Source of the DNA: an uncultured Lentisphaerota bacterium
GTDB lineage: Bacteria; Verrucomicrobiota; Kiritimatiellia; CAIQIC01
Length of the DNA stretch: 42,991 bases
Assembly (NCBI GenBank): GCA_903912445.1
Contig: CAIWHP010000231.1
Location: 1-42,991, forward strand
Direction: 5' to 3'
Under the pieces are notes generated by a model. The model had not been told where the DNA came from. It did not search any database and was given only the letters and a program-made list of their open reading frames with translations. The translations under genes were made by a program, and so were the position numbers. Of the stretch, positions 1-7,985 are shown in pieces; position 1 is the stretch's first letter; each line of letters opens with the position of its first letter.

Positions 1-244
1 CGTCCGCGTAGCGCTCGTTCAGCCAGAGCTTGATGACACGGACGCCCAGCCCGGCAATCGCGTCTGCACCCTCGGTCAGATAATCCTTGCTGGTGAAGTT
101 ATACCAGCCGCCTACATGGGTGACGCCGATGACGTCCGCCAGCTCCATGGTCACCTTGCCGGCGGGGCCCGCAACTGCGGGACCGGGCTGCAGCGCCCCC
201 CAAAGACCCAACACGGTTACCGCACAACCGCGCCAACTTTTCAT
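1..244 (-). CDS. Secreted protein, N-terminal fragment (possible glycosidase-like)
   Basis: This is a partial gene whose first 81 codons run off the left edge of the window. The start is the ATG at 244, preceded by AGGAG eight bases upstream. The N-terminus looks like a signal peptide: MKSWRG, then a hydrophobic stretch and an Ala-rich end (PAVAGPAG), so the product is probably exported. The mature part reads VTMELADVIGVTHVGG, then WYNFTSKDYL, then IAGLGVRVIKLWLNERY. That resembles the opening strand of (beta/alpha)8 glycosidase-like proteins, where GVRVIKLWL would be a core beta strand. The fold is inferred, and no catalytic residue is visible in the fragment. It sits 45 bp downstream of the HAD gene and may share its transcript. 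Confidence 0.6.
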   Translation of the reverse strand, partial: MKSWRGCAVTVLGLWGALQPGPAVAGPAGKVTMELADVIGVTHVGGWYNFTSKDYLTEGADAIAGLGVRVIKLWLNERYAD

Positions 245-289
245 CCTGCGTGCTCCTGGTGGGACGGCGGCAAGCCTGGGGCGAACACC

Positions 290-946
290 TCAGCCCAGCA
301 CTTCGCGCAGCGTGGCCGGGGAGATTTCCGCGAAAGAGTGGATGTAGCGCGCGGCGCCGGGGAGTTGCTCCAGCGTGCGGTTGGAGAGGACGCCAATGAC
401 GCGGATGCCGCCCGCGAGCGCCGCCTCGACGCCCGCAGGCGCGTCCTCGAACACGACGCAGTCGGCCGGCGCGCGGCCGAGGCCCGCCGCGCACTTGAGA
501 AAGACTTCCGGGTCGGGCTTGCCGTGCGCGACATCCTCCGCGGTGATGCTGGCGGCGAATAGGCCGAGCAGCCCCAGCTTCGCGATGCAGGCTTCGACGT
601 TGGCGCGCGGCGCGGAGGAGCCGACGGCGGCGGGGATGCCGGCGTCCTTGAGCTGGTGGAGATAATTAATGACGCCGGGGATCGCGTCGATGCCGCCGCT
701 CGCGATGCGCTCGCGGAAAAGGATTTCCTTCCGGCGCATCAGGCGCTTGATCTCGCCGGCGTCCTGCGTCCATTGCAACAGCTCGGCGATGACCTTCTCG
801 TTCTTCATGCCGAGCCCGCCGAGGCCGGGGACGTCCGGGGCGGGGTAGTGCTCCTCGCTGGCGAGCTGTTGCCAGCTTTCCACATGCAGCCGCGCGGAGT
901 CCACGACCACGCCATCCCAATCGAAAATTGCGCCGATATTTTTCAT
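290..946 (-). CDS. HAD-superfamily hydrolase, beta-phosphoglucomutase-like
   Basis: This 218-residue protein is probably a soluble phosphatase or phosphomutase acting on a small sugar phosphate. Motif I is FDWDGVVVDS, with nucleophile D9 and D11. Motif II is GSSAPR around S110, motif III is K143 in HGKPDPEVF, and motif IV is FEDAPAGVEAA around D168. The cap between residues about 17 and 90 is helical (C1 type), and length and motif order fit the PGM/GPH subfamily of HAD enzymes. GKPDPE and DAPAGVEAA are typical of beta-phosphoglucomutase-like and 2-deoxyglucose-6-phosphatase-like members, and the substrate cannot be told from sequence. The ATG at 946 follows a GGGTGAG element. The gene lies beyond the rpsB-tsf terminator, so it probably has its own promoter near the palindrome cluster. 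Confidence 0.85.
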   Translation of the reverse strand: MKNIGAIFDWDGVVVDSARLHVESWQQLASEEHYPAPDVPGLGGLGMKNEKVIAELLQWTQDAGEIKRLMRRKEILFRERIASGGIDAIPGVINYLHQLKDAGIPAAVGSSAPRANVEACIAKLGLLGLFAASITAEDVAHGKPDPEVFLKCAAGLGRAPADCVVFEDAPAGVEAALAGGIRVIGVLSNRTLEQLPGAARYIHSFAEISPATLREVLG

Positions 947-958
947 GTCTCACCCAGG

Positions 959-1041
959 GTTTTCCAAACATTGGAAACCGGAACTGCAACTTTTTCCAAG
1001 CCTTGGAAAAAGTACGGCGGCCGTTTTCCAAGGTCTGGAAA
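959..1041. repeat. Cluster of three TTTCCAA-N3-TTGGAAA palindromes
   Basis: Three near-identical inverted repeats lie between the HAD gene and tsf. Copy 1 is at 961-977, with 7-bp arms around ACA. Copy 2 is at 990-1012, with perfect 10-bp arms CTTTTTCCAA/TTGGAAAAAG around GCC. Copy 3 is at 1025-1041, with TTTCCA/TGGAAA arms. A related imperfect copy is at 13752-13767. The regular unit and dyad symmetry suggest either a protein-binding site or a dispersed intergenic repeat. Copies 2 and 3 also contribute to the tsf terminator. Confidence 0.75.
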
Positions 1042-1053
1042 GCCGGCCGCCGT
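1007..1053 (-). terminator. Intrinsic terminator of the rpsB-tsf operon
   Basis: On the minus strand, 25 bases after the tsf stop, there is a long GC-rich inverted repeat. The outer arms ACGGCGGCC (1014-1022) and GGCCGCCGT (1045-1053) are perfectly complementary. They enclose TTTCCA/TGGAAA arms of a palindrome repeat. The stem is followed immediately by TACTTTTT (down to 1007), a short U tract. This is a good factor-independent terminator and separates the ribosomal operon from the HAD gene. Confidence 0.75.
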
Positions 1054-1077
1054 GAACCGCGTGGTTGCTGCTGGTGC

Positions 1078-1914
<837 letters not shown>

Positions 1915-1950
1915 GACGCTTCCTTCAATTGTAGTTCGGTTCGGATCCGC

Positions 1951-2916
1951 TCACGCCTGCGGCGCGGCGGGCTTGTCCTCGACCTTGGCTTCGGCCTTCA
2001 CTTCGGCTTTCGGCTCGGCCTTGACGACGGGCTTCTTCTCGCCGGCTTCCTTGGCCTTGGCGGGCGGGGCCTTCATGGCTTCCTTGGCGGCATCGGCCTT
2101 GGCCTTGCGGGCGACGGCCTGCTTGGCCTTGCGCTCTTCCTCTTCCAGCTTCGCCTTCGCGTCCGCGGCGGCGCGCTTGCGCTGCTCCTCGGCGGCGATG
2201 CGGCTGTACTCGGCCTGCGCCTGTTCGATCGCCTGGCCGACCACGTCGAGCACGAGCTGGATCGAGCGCATGCTGTCGTCGTTGCCGGGGATTGGATAAT
2301 CGATCGCGTCGGGATCGCAGTTGGTGTCCACGACGGCGACGACGGGGATCTTGAGGCGGTTGGCCTCGTTGACCGCGTTGGACTCGCAGCCGATGTCCAT
2401 GATGAAGACCGCGCCGGGGAGCTTCTCCATGTCCGCGATGCCGGTCAGGTTGAATTTCATCTTCTCCAGCTCGCGGCGGAGCTTGGCGATTTCCTTTTTC
2501 GGCTTCTCGTTGATGGTGCCATCGGCTTCCATCTTCAGGATCTCGCGCAGGCGCACGACGCTGCGGCGCACGGTCTGGTTGTTCGTCAGCGTGCCGCCGA
2601 GCCAGCGCGTGGTGACGTAGGGCATCTTGACGCGCTCGGCGAGCGACTTGATCGGGTCCTGCGCGGAGCGCTTGGTGCCGACGAGCAGCACCTGGCGGCC
2701 GCGGGCGACCGTCTCATAGATGAACTGCAGCGCGGTGCGCATGCAGTCGAGGGTTTTTTCGAGGTCGATGATGTAAATCCCGTTGCGCGCGCCAAAGATA
2801 TAGCGCTTCATTTTGGGATTCCACCGCTTGGTCTGGTGACCGAAATGCAGACCGGCGTCGAGCAGATCCTGCACGTTGACTGTCAGACGGGCTTGGCCCG
2901 TCACATTGCTGGCCAT
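1951..2916 (-). CDS. rpsB: 30S ribosomal protein S2
   Basis: S2 is a late-assembling protein of the 30S subunit that helps bind S1. The product is 321 residues from the ATG at 2916, which has GGAGG eight bases upstream; a further in-frame ATG at 2961 lacks this support and the family does not begin there. Family signatures include [19 protein letters not shown] (residues 18-36), the IYIIDLEKT region, [10 protein letters not shown], and [12 protein letters not shown] followed by [10 protein letters not shown]. Residues beyond about 245 form an unusually long low-complexity tail rich in Ala, Lys and Glu ([18 protein letters not shown] near the end). The core S2 fold ends before it. It is the first gene of the rpsB-tsf operon. 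Confidence 0.98.
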   Translation of the reverse strand: MASNVTGQARLTVNVQDLLDAGLHFGHQTKRWNPKMKRYIFGARNGIYIIDLEKTLDCMRTALQFIYETVARGRQVLLVGTKRSAQDPIKSLAERVKMPYVTTRWLGGTLTNNQTVRRSVVRLREILKMEADGTINEKPKKEIAKLRRELEKMKFNLTGIADMEKLPGAVFIMDIGCESNAVNEANRLKIPVVAVVDTNCDPDAIDYPIPGNDDSMRSIQLVLDVVGQAIEQAQAEYSRIAAEEQRKRAAADAKAKLEEEERKAKQAVARKAKADAAKEAMKAPPAKAKEAGEKKPVVKAEPKAEVKAEAKVEDKPAAPQA

Positions 2917-3024
2917 ACTACTATCCTCCGTTATTAGAGCCGCACACCATGTGCACCTCAATCCGCTTTGGCGGACCCGAGAGGCCGGGCCGCACTCGCT
3001 TCCGTTCTTCGTCAGAAGAACTGG
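2917..3024 (-). promoter_or_regulatory. Structured 5' leader of rpsB
   Basis: About 107 nt separate the predicted transcription start from the rpsB ATG. Read on the minus strand, the leader contains a perfect hairpin GTTCTTC-TGAC-GAAGAAC (3004-3021), then a stem TCCGC-CAAA-GCGGA (2962-2975) extended by outer CCTC/GAGG pairs (2956-2984). A small GCACA/TGTGC stem lies at 2942-2953. The Shine-Dalgarno follows. S2 is known to autoregulate rpsB-tsf through its leader in other bacteria, so the structure may serve that purpose here. Regulation is inferred. Confidence 0.45.
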
Positions 3025-3030
3025 GCGCGG

Positions 3031-3058
3031 ACTATACCAGCGAACGGCCGCGGCGCAA
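3031..3058 (-). promoter_or_regulatory. Probable sigma-70-type promoter for rpsB-tsf
   Basis: On the minus strand a -35 box TTGCGC (3053-3058) is separated by 16 bp from a -10 box TATAGT (3031-3036). The -10 box is preceded by TGG, giving an extended -10. Transcription would start near 3024, just before the first leader hairpin. The position between the upstream terminator (3101-3132) and rpsB is right for the operon promoter. Confidence 0.5.
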
Positions 3059-3100
3059 GAGGTATTTCACCCCGTCTGGCAGGGGCCGGGAAAACACAAC

Positions 3101-3132
3101 GGGCCGGTGCTCGGGATTTCGAGCGCCGGCCC
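3101..3132 (-). terminator. Hairpin terminator at the end of the polysaccharide locus
   Basis: A 13-bp inverted repeat, GGGCCGGTGCTCG (3101-3113) and CGAGCGCCGGCCC (3120-3132), has one G-T wobble and a 6-nt loop. It begins 28 bp after the stop of the last membrane protein gene. On the minus strand it is followed by GTTGTGTTTTCCC, a weak U-rich run. It probably stops transcription from the large upstream locus before the rpsB promoter. Confidence 0.65.
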
Positions 3133-3160
3133 GTCGGCGGCTGCGCCGTCCGCGTCCAGC

Positions 3161-5131
3161 TCAAGGGGTGTGCGCTACGGGCGCGGCATGGCTGACCAGC
3201 AGCGCGCGCAGGCGGTCTGTGACCTGGAATTTTTCGATCCGCCAGGCCGTCGGGGGCGCGAGCCGTTGGATGCAGCTGGCAATGCACTCGTTCACGTCGT
3301 AATCGCGATCCTGCTGGCGGAGGTAGTTGCGCATGACCTCGGGGTTGACGTTGGCGGACAGGTCCAGCTGGCCAAGGGCAGGGGTGGGGCGTTGGTCCAG
3401 CAGCACCAGCGTCTGAGCCTCGCGCTCCAGATCGGACGGGGCGGTGCGGTAGACGGCGGCCTTGGAAAAGCTCAGGTTCGTATTGGCGCCGGCGACGGCG
3501 CTGAGCATGAACTCCTGCATCAGCGGGCGGGTCATGACGGCGAGGGGGCGGTTGGTCGCCAGGTGCGCCAGGAGCTGTTGGCGCAGCCCCTCCGTGGCGG
3601 CATGGGCGTCGGGGGGCAGCACGGGGTACGTGCGCAGCATGCGCACGATGTGGATCAGGTCCTCCTCGGCCGTGCTGTTGCTCAACGTGTGCGCCGGCGG
3701 ATGGGCCAGCGTCCAGCCGGCGGAGCAGGCCAGCCCGGCCACCATGAGCGGACGGAACCAACGCCGCCAGCCCCAGAGCCCCTCAGCGACCAGCCCGCCG
3801 AGGCAGGCCAGGGCGATGAGCAGGCTCCAGCCCTCGCGCTGGTAGGCCGTGAACTGGAGGAAACCTGTCGCCGTTTGCACGGCGGTGAGCGCACCCCAGC
3901 AGCCGACCAGCAACCAGCCCGGCCGGCGCTGCCGGAAGCCCCACACGGTTGCGGCCAGAAAGAGCGCGAGCAAGACCAACAAGGCCACGTCGAGCAGCGG
4001 CTGGTGGAAGCCCCAGCGCTTGATGCCGAAGAAGTCACGCACCAGCAGCAGCAGGGCCGGGCCCACGCCCAGCGTATCCGGATGGATGGACGCAGCGACG
4101 AACGCTTCGTCGCCCTGGGTCAGCACGACCGCCGACCGTGACAACCAGATCCGGCCGACGCCCAGCAAGGGGAGCAGACCGACGGCCGCCGCCGGGAGCA
4201 ACCACAACAGGCGGCGCGCCACGCGCTGCCGGTCGGCGGCGCTGTGCCAGGCGAGGAACAAAAGTTGCGTGACCACCACCATGAGGATGGCTTGCAGCGC
4301 CATCATCGGGACGGCCAGCAGCAACCCGAGCAGCGCGGCGGCCACCAGGGGCCACACGACGCGCCGCATGGGCGGCGCGTAATGCGTCAGCAGCAGTCCC
4401 AGAAAAACGCACGGCACCAACAGCAGTCCGAGCTGGTTGGCGAAAACGCCGACACCGGTCTTGAGCAGCAGCAGCAGCCCCGGGAAACAGGCCGCGAAAA
4501 AGGCGCTGAAGAGCGCCGCGCGCGCGCGGAGGCAGCCGAACCGCACCAGGGCATACACCGCCAGCACCAGCACCGCGCCATAGAAGGCGCCGCCGAACCG
4601 CGCCACAAAATAGGCGTCCAGACTGAAGAGGGACGCAGGCAGGGCCAGCGTCCACGCATAGCCGGGCGGATAGCCGCTGTTGGTGAGCCGGCCATCGGCC
4701 AGCAGTTCGCGCAGCATCGTCAAGTGCGTGTAGGCGTCCGACTGGCCGAGGGCCCACGTCTGCAGCGGATGCAGGCTGCGCACCGCCAGCGCCAGGAACA
4801 GGATGCCGATCAGGCCCGCGCTCTCCCAGGCTGTCAGGGGAGCATCCATCGGCAGTCGGCTTGGTGGCGAGCGCCGTACCGTCGCGGCCAGCGCCAGCAG
4901 CAACCAGAAGCCGAGATACACCATGCCCTCGCCGGCTGCCGCGCCCGGGACGAAGCGGCTCCAGACGAAACCGCACAGGCTTTGGCTGATCAGGCCCAAC
5001 AGCAGGGACAGGAGCAGGGTCAGCGGCCAAGGACCGGCCACCGACCAGCGGCGCACGGCCAGCCATGGCGGCAGCGCATAGAGCAACCCCTGCGTGACCG
5101 GCACGGCGACAGCCATGAAGACATCTTGCAT
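3161..5131 (-). CDS. Multi-spanning GT-C/STT3-like membrane protein, paralog 3
   Basis: This 656-residue integral membrane protein has many hydrophobic segments and a soluble C-terminal part of about 190 residues. I chose the ATG at 5131 (MQDVFMAVAV) because it aligns with the start of the neighbouring paralog; an upstream extension to 5272 would overlap that gene. Near residue 132 it carries GQSDAYTHLTMLREL, then SGYPPGYAW and LDAYFVARFGGAFYG. An acidic DAY-H motif in the first large loop recalls the DxD-type loop of STT3/AglB and other GT-C glycosyltransferases that use lipid-linked donors. Family assignment is tentative. It begins 25 bp after the stop of the FGE-fusion paralog and is the last gene of the locus. 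A lipid-linked glycan transferase or polymerase role is inferred. Confidence 0.7.
   Translation of the reverse strand: MQDVFMAVAVPVTQGLLYALPPWLAVRRWSVAGPWPLTLLLSLLLGLISQSLCGFVWSRFVPGAAAGEGMVYLGFWLLLALAATVRRSPPSRLPMDAPLTAWESAGLIGILFLALAVRSLHPLQTWALGQSDAYTHLTMLRELLADGRLTNSGYPPGYAWTLALPASLFSLDAYFVARFGGAFYGAVLVLAVYALVRFGCLRARAALFSAFFAACFPGLLLLLKTGVGVFANQLGLLLVPCVFLGLLLTHYAPPMRRVVWPLVAAALLGLLLAVPMMALQAILMVVVTQLLFLAWHSAADRQRVARRLLWLLPAAAVGLLPLLGVGRIWLSRSAVVLTQGDEAFVAASIHPDTLGVGPALLLLVRDFFGIKRWGFHQPLLDVALLVLLALFLAATVWGFRQRRPGWLLVGCWGALTAVQTATGFLQFTAYQREGWSLLIALACLGGLVAEGLWGWRRWFRPLMVAGLACSAGWTLAHPPAHTLSNSTAEEDLIHIVRMLRTYPVLPPDAHAATEGLRQQLLAHLATNRPLAVMTRPLMQEFMLSAVAGANTNLSFSKAAVYRTAPSDLEREAQTLVLLDQRPTPALGQLDLSANVNPEVMRNYLRQQDRDYDVNECIASCIQRLAPPTAWRIEKFQVTDRLRALLVSHAAPVAHTP
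4440..4810. repeat. Near-identical tract shared with 7288-7658 (direct repeat of paralogs)
   Basis: This part of the last membrane-protein gene aligns without gaps, at a constant offset of 2848 bp, to 7288-7658 in the middle paralog. Most of the tract is identical by eye, including many third codon positions. The encoded region covers the DAYTHL and ARFGG motifs. Flanking parts of the two genes differ more. This indicates recent duplication or gene conversion within the tandem array. Confidence 0.7.
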
Positions 5132-5156
5132 CGTTCTATCTCTCAAGCGCCAGCGC

Positions 5157-7985
5157 TCAGCGAACCACAAGCCGACAACCAAGGTTACTATACCGATAGT
5201 CAGGCACGAAGCCATCGCGGCTCGCGGAGCGGCAAGTCTGCACGCTGAAGAACCATGATCCGCCGCGCACAAGCCGTTCCGACCCCGTCAGCGGTCCCGG
5301 TGGATCCGAATGTGGACTGCCCGCATAATAATCCTTAGCGTACCAGTCCTGACACCACTCCCCTACATTCCCGCAGGTGTCGTACAACCCCCAGGCGTTC
5401 GGCAACTTGCCCCCGACGGGATGCGTTTTGCCCTCGCTGATGGCCGTGTTCCAACCTATGCGGTCCGGTTCCATGTCCGAATCACCGGTGTAAAAGCGTT
5501 CCTTTGTACCAGCCCGGCAGGCGTACTCCCATTCGGCTTCTGTCGGCAAAGAAAATTTCCGCGCGCCATCCATGGGAAACTTTGCATTCAGCTTCTGGAT
5601 AAATTCCTGACAGTCGTTCCAACTCACCAGTTCCACGGGACGCTGCGCTCCCTCGAAATAGCTGGGATGGCCTCCCATCACCTGGGCCCATTGCTCTTGT
5701 GTGACCTCATATTTCCCCATCCAAAATCCATGGGAGATAGTCACCCGGTGCTGGGGGCCCTCGTCATCAGACCGGCCTCTTTCGCCCACAGGGCTGCCCA
5801 TCACGAACTCGCCCGGCGGAATCCAGACGAACTCCATCTTGATACCGCCGCCCACATTCACCGACATCGTTTTTCCCTTTTCTTCAAGGCCCCCGGCTGC
5901 TGTTGCCTGCAATCCGGCTGGGCGATTGCCGCCTTGGCTTGAGCCTTCCAACTCTGGCGCATCCGCGTGTGTGGTCGAGGGCTGCGCCTTCGTTACCGGA
6001 GGGAGGTTTGAAGTGGTACGGCGCACAACGAGCGCCCGCAAACGGTCCGTGACGGCATGCGCTTCCATCCGGCAGGCCTGTGGCGCGAGTCTGCCCGCGC
6101 AATGAACGAGGCCTTCATTGACGTAGTAGCTAAGGTTTTGTCGACGCCAGTAGTCGCGGCTGAGTTCGGGGCTGACTTTGGCCAGCAACTCCAGGTTGAC
6201 GCCCGTGCCGGAAGGACGTTGGTCCAACAACAGCAAAGTCTGAGGGGCGTTGGTAAGCTCAACCTGGGCCGTGCGGTAGACTTCGCCCCTTGAAAAGGCC
6301 ACCGCCGTGTTTGAGCCGGCGACGGCAGCCAGCATGCACTCCTGCATCAGCGGGCGCGTTATGACGGCCAGAGGCTGGTTCGTTGCCAGGCGGGTGAGCA
6401 GGAACCGGCGCAGGTCTTCCGTGGCGGCGTGAGCATCGGGTGTGAGCACCGGATAGGAACGCAACAGGCGCGCGATGTGCACCAGTTCCTCCTCGGCCGT
6501 GCTGTTGGTCAACGTATGCAGCGGAGGATGGGCCAGCGTCCAGCCGGCGGAGCAGGCCAAGCCAATGGCGATGACCGGACGGAACCAACGCGACCAATGC
6601 CAGAACACATCGGCGACCAGTCCGCCGAGGCAGGCGACGGCGATGAGCAAGCTCCAGCCTTCGCGCTGGTAGGCGGTGAACTGAAGAAATCCCGTCGCCG
6701 TTTGCACGCTGGCCAGAGCGCCCCAGAAGCCAAGCAACAGCCAGCCCGGCCGACGTTTCCTGAAGCCCCACACCAGCGCCCCCAGAAAGAAAGCGAGCAT
6801 TGCCAACAAGGCGACATCGAACAGCGGATGATGGAAGCCCCAGCGCTTGATGTGGAGAAAATCCCGCACCAGCTGCGCGAGGGCTGAGCCCACCTCCAGC
6901 ACTCTGGTCCAGGAGCATCCCGGGGCAAGTGGAAGAGGGGCGACAAAGGTTTCCTCGGCCTGGGTCATCACCATCACCGAGCGGGCCAGCCACACCCGGC
7001 CCGCACCCAGCAACGGGACTACGCCGAGCGCCAGCAGCGCCGGCACGAGCCACAGGAGCCGGTGAGCCACGCGCCGGCGGTCGGCCGCGCTGCGCCAGGC
7101 TATGAACACCATTTGCGCGCTCAACAAAACGAGGAGCGTTTGGAGCGCCATCATGGGGACGGCCAGCAGCAGTCCCAGCAGGGCTGTGGCCATCAGGAGC
7201 CAAGCAAGACGTCGCGCGGGCGGTTCGCGATGCGCCAGCAACAAGCCCAGGAAAACGCAGGGCACCAACAGCAGCCCCAGCTGGTTGGCGAAGGTGCCGA
7301 CACCGGTCTTGAGCAACAACATCAGCCCTGGAAAGCAGGCCGCGAAAAAGGCGCTGAAGAGCGCCGCGCGCGGGCGGCCGCAGCCGAACCGTACCAAGGC
7401 ATACACCGCCAGCACCAGCGCCGCGCCATAGAAGGCGCCCCCGAACCGCGCGACAAAATAGGCGTCCAATCGGGAGAGCGCCGCGGGCAAGGCCAGCGTC
7501 CACGCATAGCCGGGCGGATAGCCGCTGTTGGCGAGCCGGCCATCGGCCAGCAGTTCGCGCAGCATGGTCAAGTGCGTGTAGGCGTCCGACTGGCCGAGCG
7601 CCCACACGTGCAGCGGATGCAGGCTGCGCACCGCCAGCGCCAGGAGCAGGATGCCGACGAGGCCTGCGTTCTCCCGCAGCGTCAGCGGCACAGCTGCCGA
7701 TCTGCGGGCAGGCGGCGAACGCCGAACCGTCGCGGCCAGCGCCAGCAACAACCAGAAGCCGAGGTATACCGCGACCTCGCCACCCGCCGCGCCCGGGACG
7801 CAACGGCTCCAGAGGATACCGCACAAGCTCTGACTGGTCAGGCCGAGGAGCAGTGCGACGAGCAGCGTCAGCGGCCACGGTCCGGCCACCACCCAGCGGC
7901 GCACCGCCAGCCATGGCGGCAGCGTATACACCACCACTTGGGTTGCCAGCACGGCCAGGGCGAGCACGACGGCAGGCATGCTCAC
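5157..7985 (-). CDS. GT-C/STT3-like membrane protein fused to an FGE/SUMF1-type domain, paralog 2
   Basis: This 942-residue fusion has an N-terminal portion (about 1-660) that is a polytopic membrane protein closely similar to its downstream neighbour: LPPWLAVRRW near the start, GQSDAYTHL at D134, SGYPPGYAW and ARFGGAFYG. A hydrophilic linker (about 665-705, rich in Thr, Pro, Gly and Gln) leads to a C-terminal formylglycine-generating-enzyme-like domain (707-942). That domain shows VWIPPGEFVMGS, GFWMGKYEVTQEQW, SLPTEAEWEYACRAG, CGNVGEWCQDWY, RGGSWF and CRSASRDGFVPDYR. The segment equivalent to the paired active Cys of true FGE lacks them; only C918 is nearby, so sulfatase activation is doubtful and a binding role is possible. 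The GTG start at 7985 overlaps the upstream stop (GTGA); an ATG at 7979 is the alternative. The other two paralogs lack this domain. Confidence 0.8.
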   Translation of the reverse strand: MSMPAVVLALAVLATQVVVYTLPPWLAVRRWVVAGPWPLTLLVALLLGLTSQSLCGILWSRCVPGAAGGEVAVYLGFWLLLALAATVRRSPPARRSAAVPLTLRENAGLVGILLLALAVRSLHPLHVWALGQSDAYTHLTMLRELLADGRLANSGYPPGYAWTLALPAALSRLDAYFVARFGGAFYGAALVLAVYALVRFGCGRPRAALFSAFFAACFPGLMLLLKTGVGTFANQLGLLLVPCVFLGLLLAHREPPARRLAWLLMATALLGLLLAVPMMALQTLLVLLSAQMVFIAWRSAADRRRVAHRLLWLVPALLALGVVPLLGAGRVWLARSVMVMTQAEETFVAPLPLAPGCSWTRVLEVGSALAQLVRDFLHIKRWGFHHPLFDVALLAMLAFFLGALVWGFRKRRPGWLLLGFWGALASVQTATGFLQFTAYQREGWSLLIAVACLGGLVADVFWHWSRWFRPVIAIGLACSAGWTLAHPPLHTLTNSTAEEELVHIARLLRSYPVLTPDAHAATEDLRRFLLTRLATNQPLAVITRPLMQECMLAAVAGSNTAVAFSRGEVYRTAQVELTNAPQTLLLLDQRPSGTGVNLELLAKVSPELSRDYWRRQNLSYYVNEGLVHCAGRLAPQACRMEAHAVTDRLRALVVRRTTSNLPPVTKAQPSTTHADAPELEGSSQGGNRPAGLQATAAGGLEEKGKTMSVNVGGGIKMEFVWIPPGEFVMGSPVGERGRSDDEGPQHRVTISHGFWMGKYEVTQEQWAQVMGGHPSYFEGAQRPVELVSWNDCQEFIQKLNAKFPMDGARKFSLPTEAEWEYACRAGTKERFYTGDSDMEPDRIGWNTAISEGKTHPVGGKLPNAWGLYDTCGNVGEWCQDWYAKDYYAGSPHSDPPGPLTGSERLVRGGSWFFSVQTCRSASRDGFVPDYRYSNLGCRLVVR

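Noticed and set aside
2876-4141. Plus-strand frame of 421 codons across the terminator and membrane protein gene
   Set aside because: It crosses a terminator and an opposing promoter and reads as Gln/Arg/Ala-rich shadow of the real minus-strand gene.
5157-5867. Reading the FGE-type domain as a true sulfatase-activating enzyme
   Set aside because: The region that should hold the paired catalytic Cys reads RGGSWFFSVQTC with a single Cys, and no sulfatase gene is nearby.
6259-7914. 551-codon minus-strand frame inside the fusion gene
   Set aside because: It is an alternative frame of the same strand within a clearly coding gene and is Arg/Gly/Ala-rich without homology; the real frame has paralogs with matching motifs.
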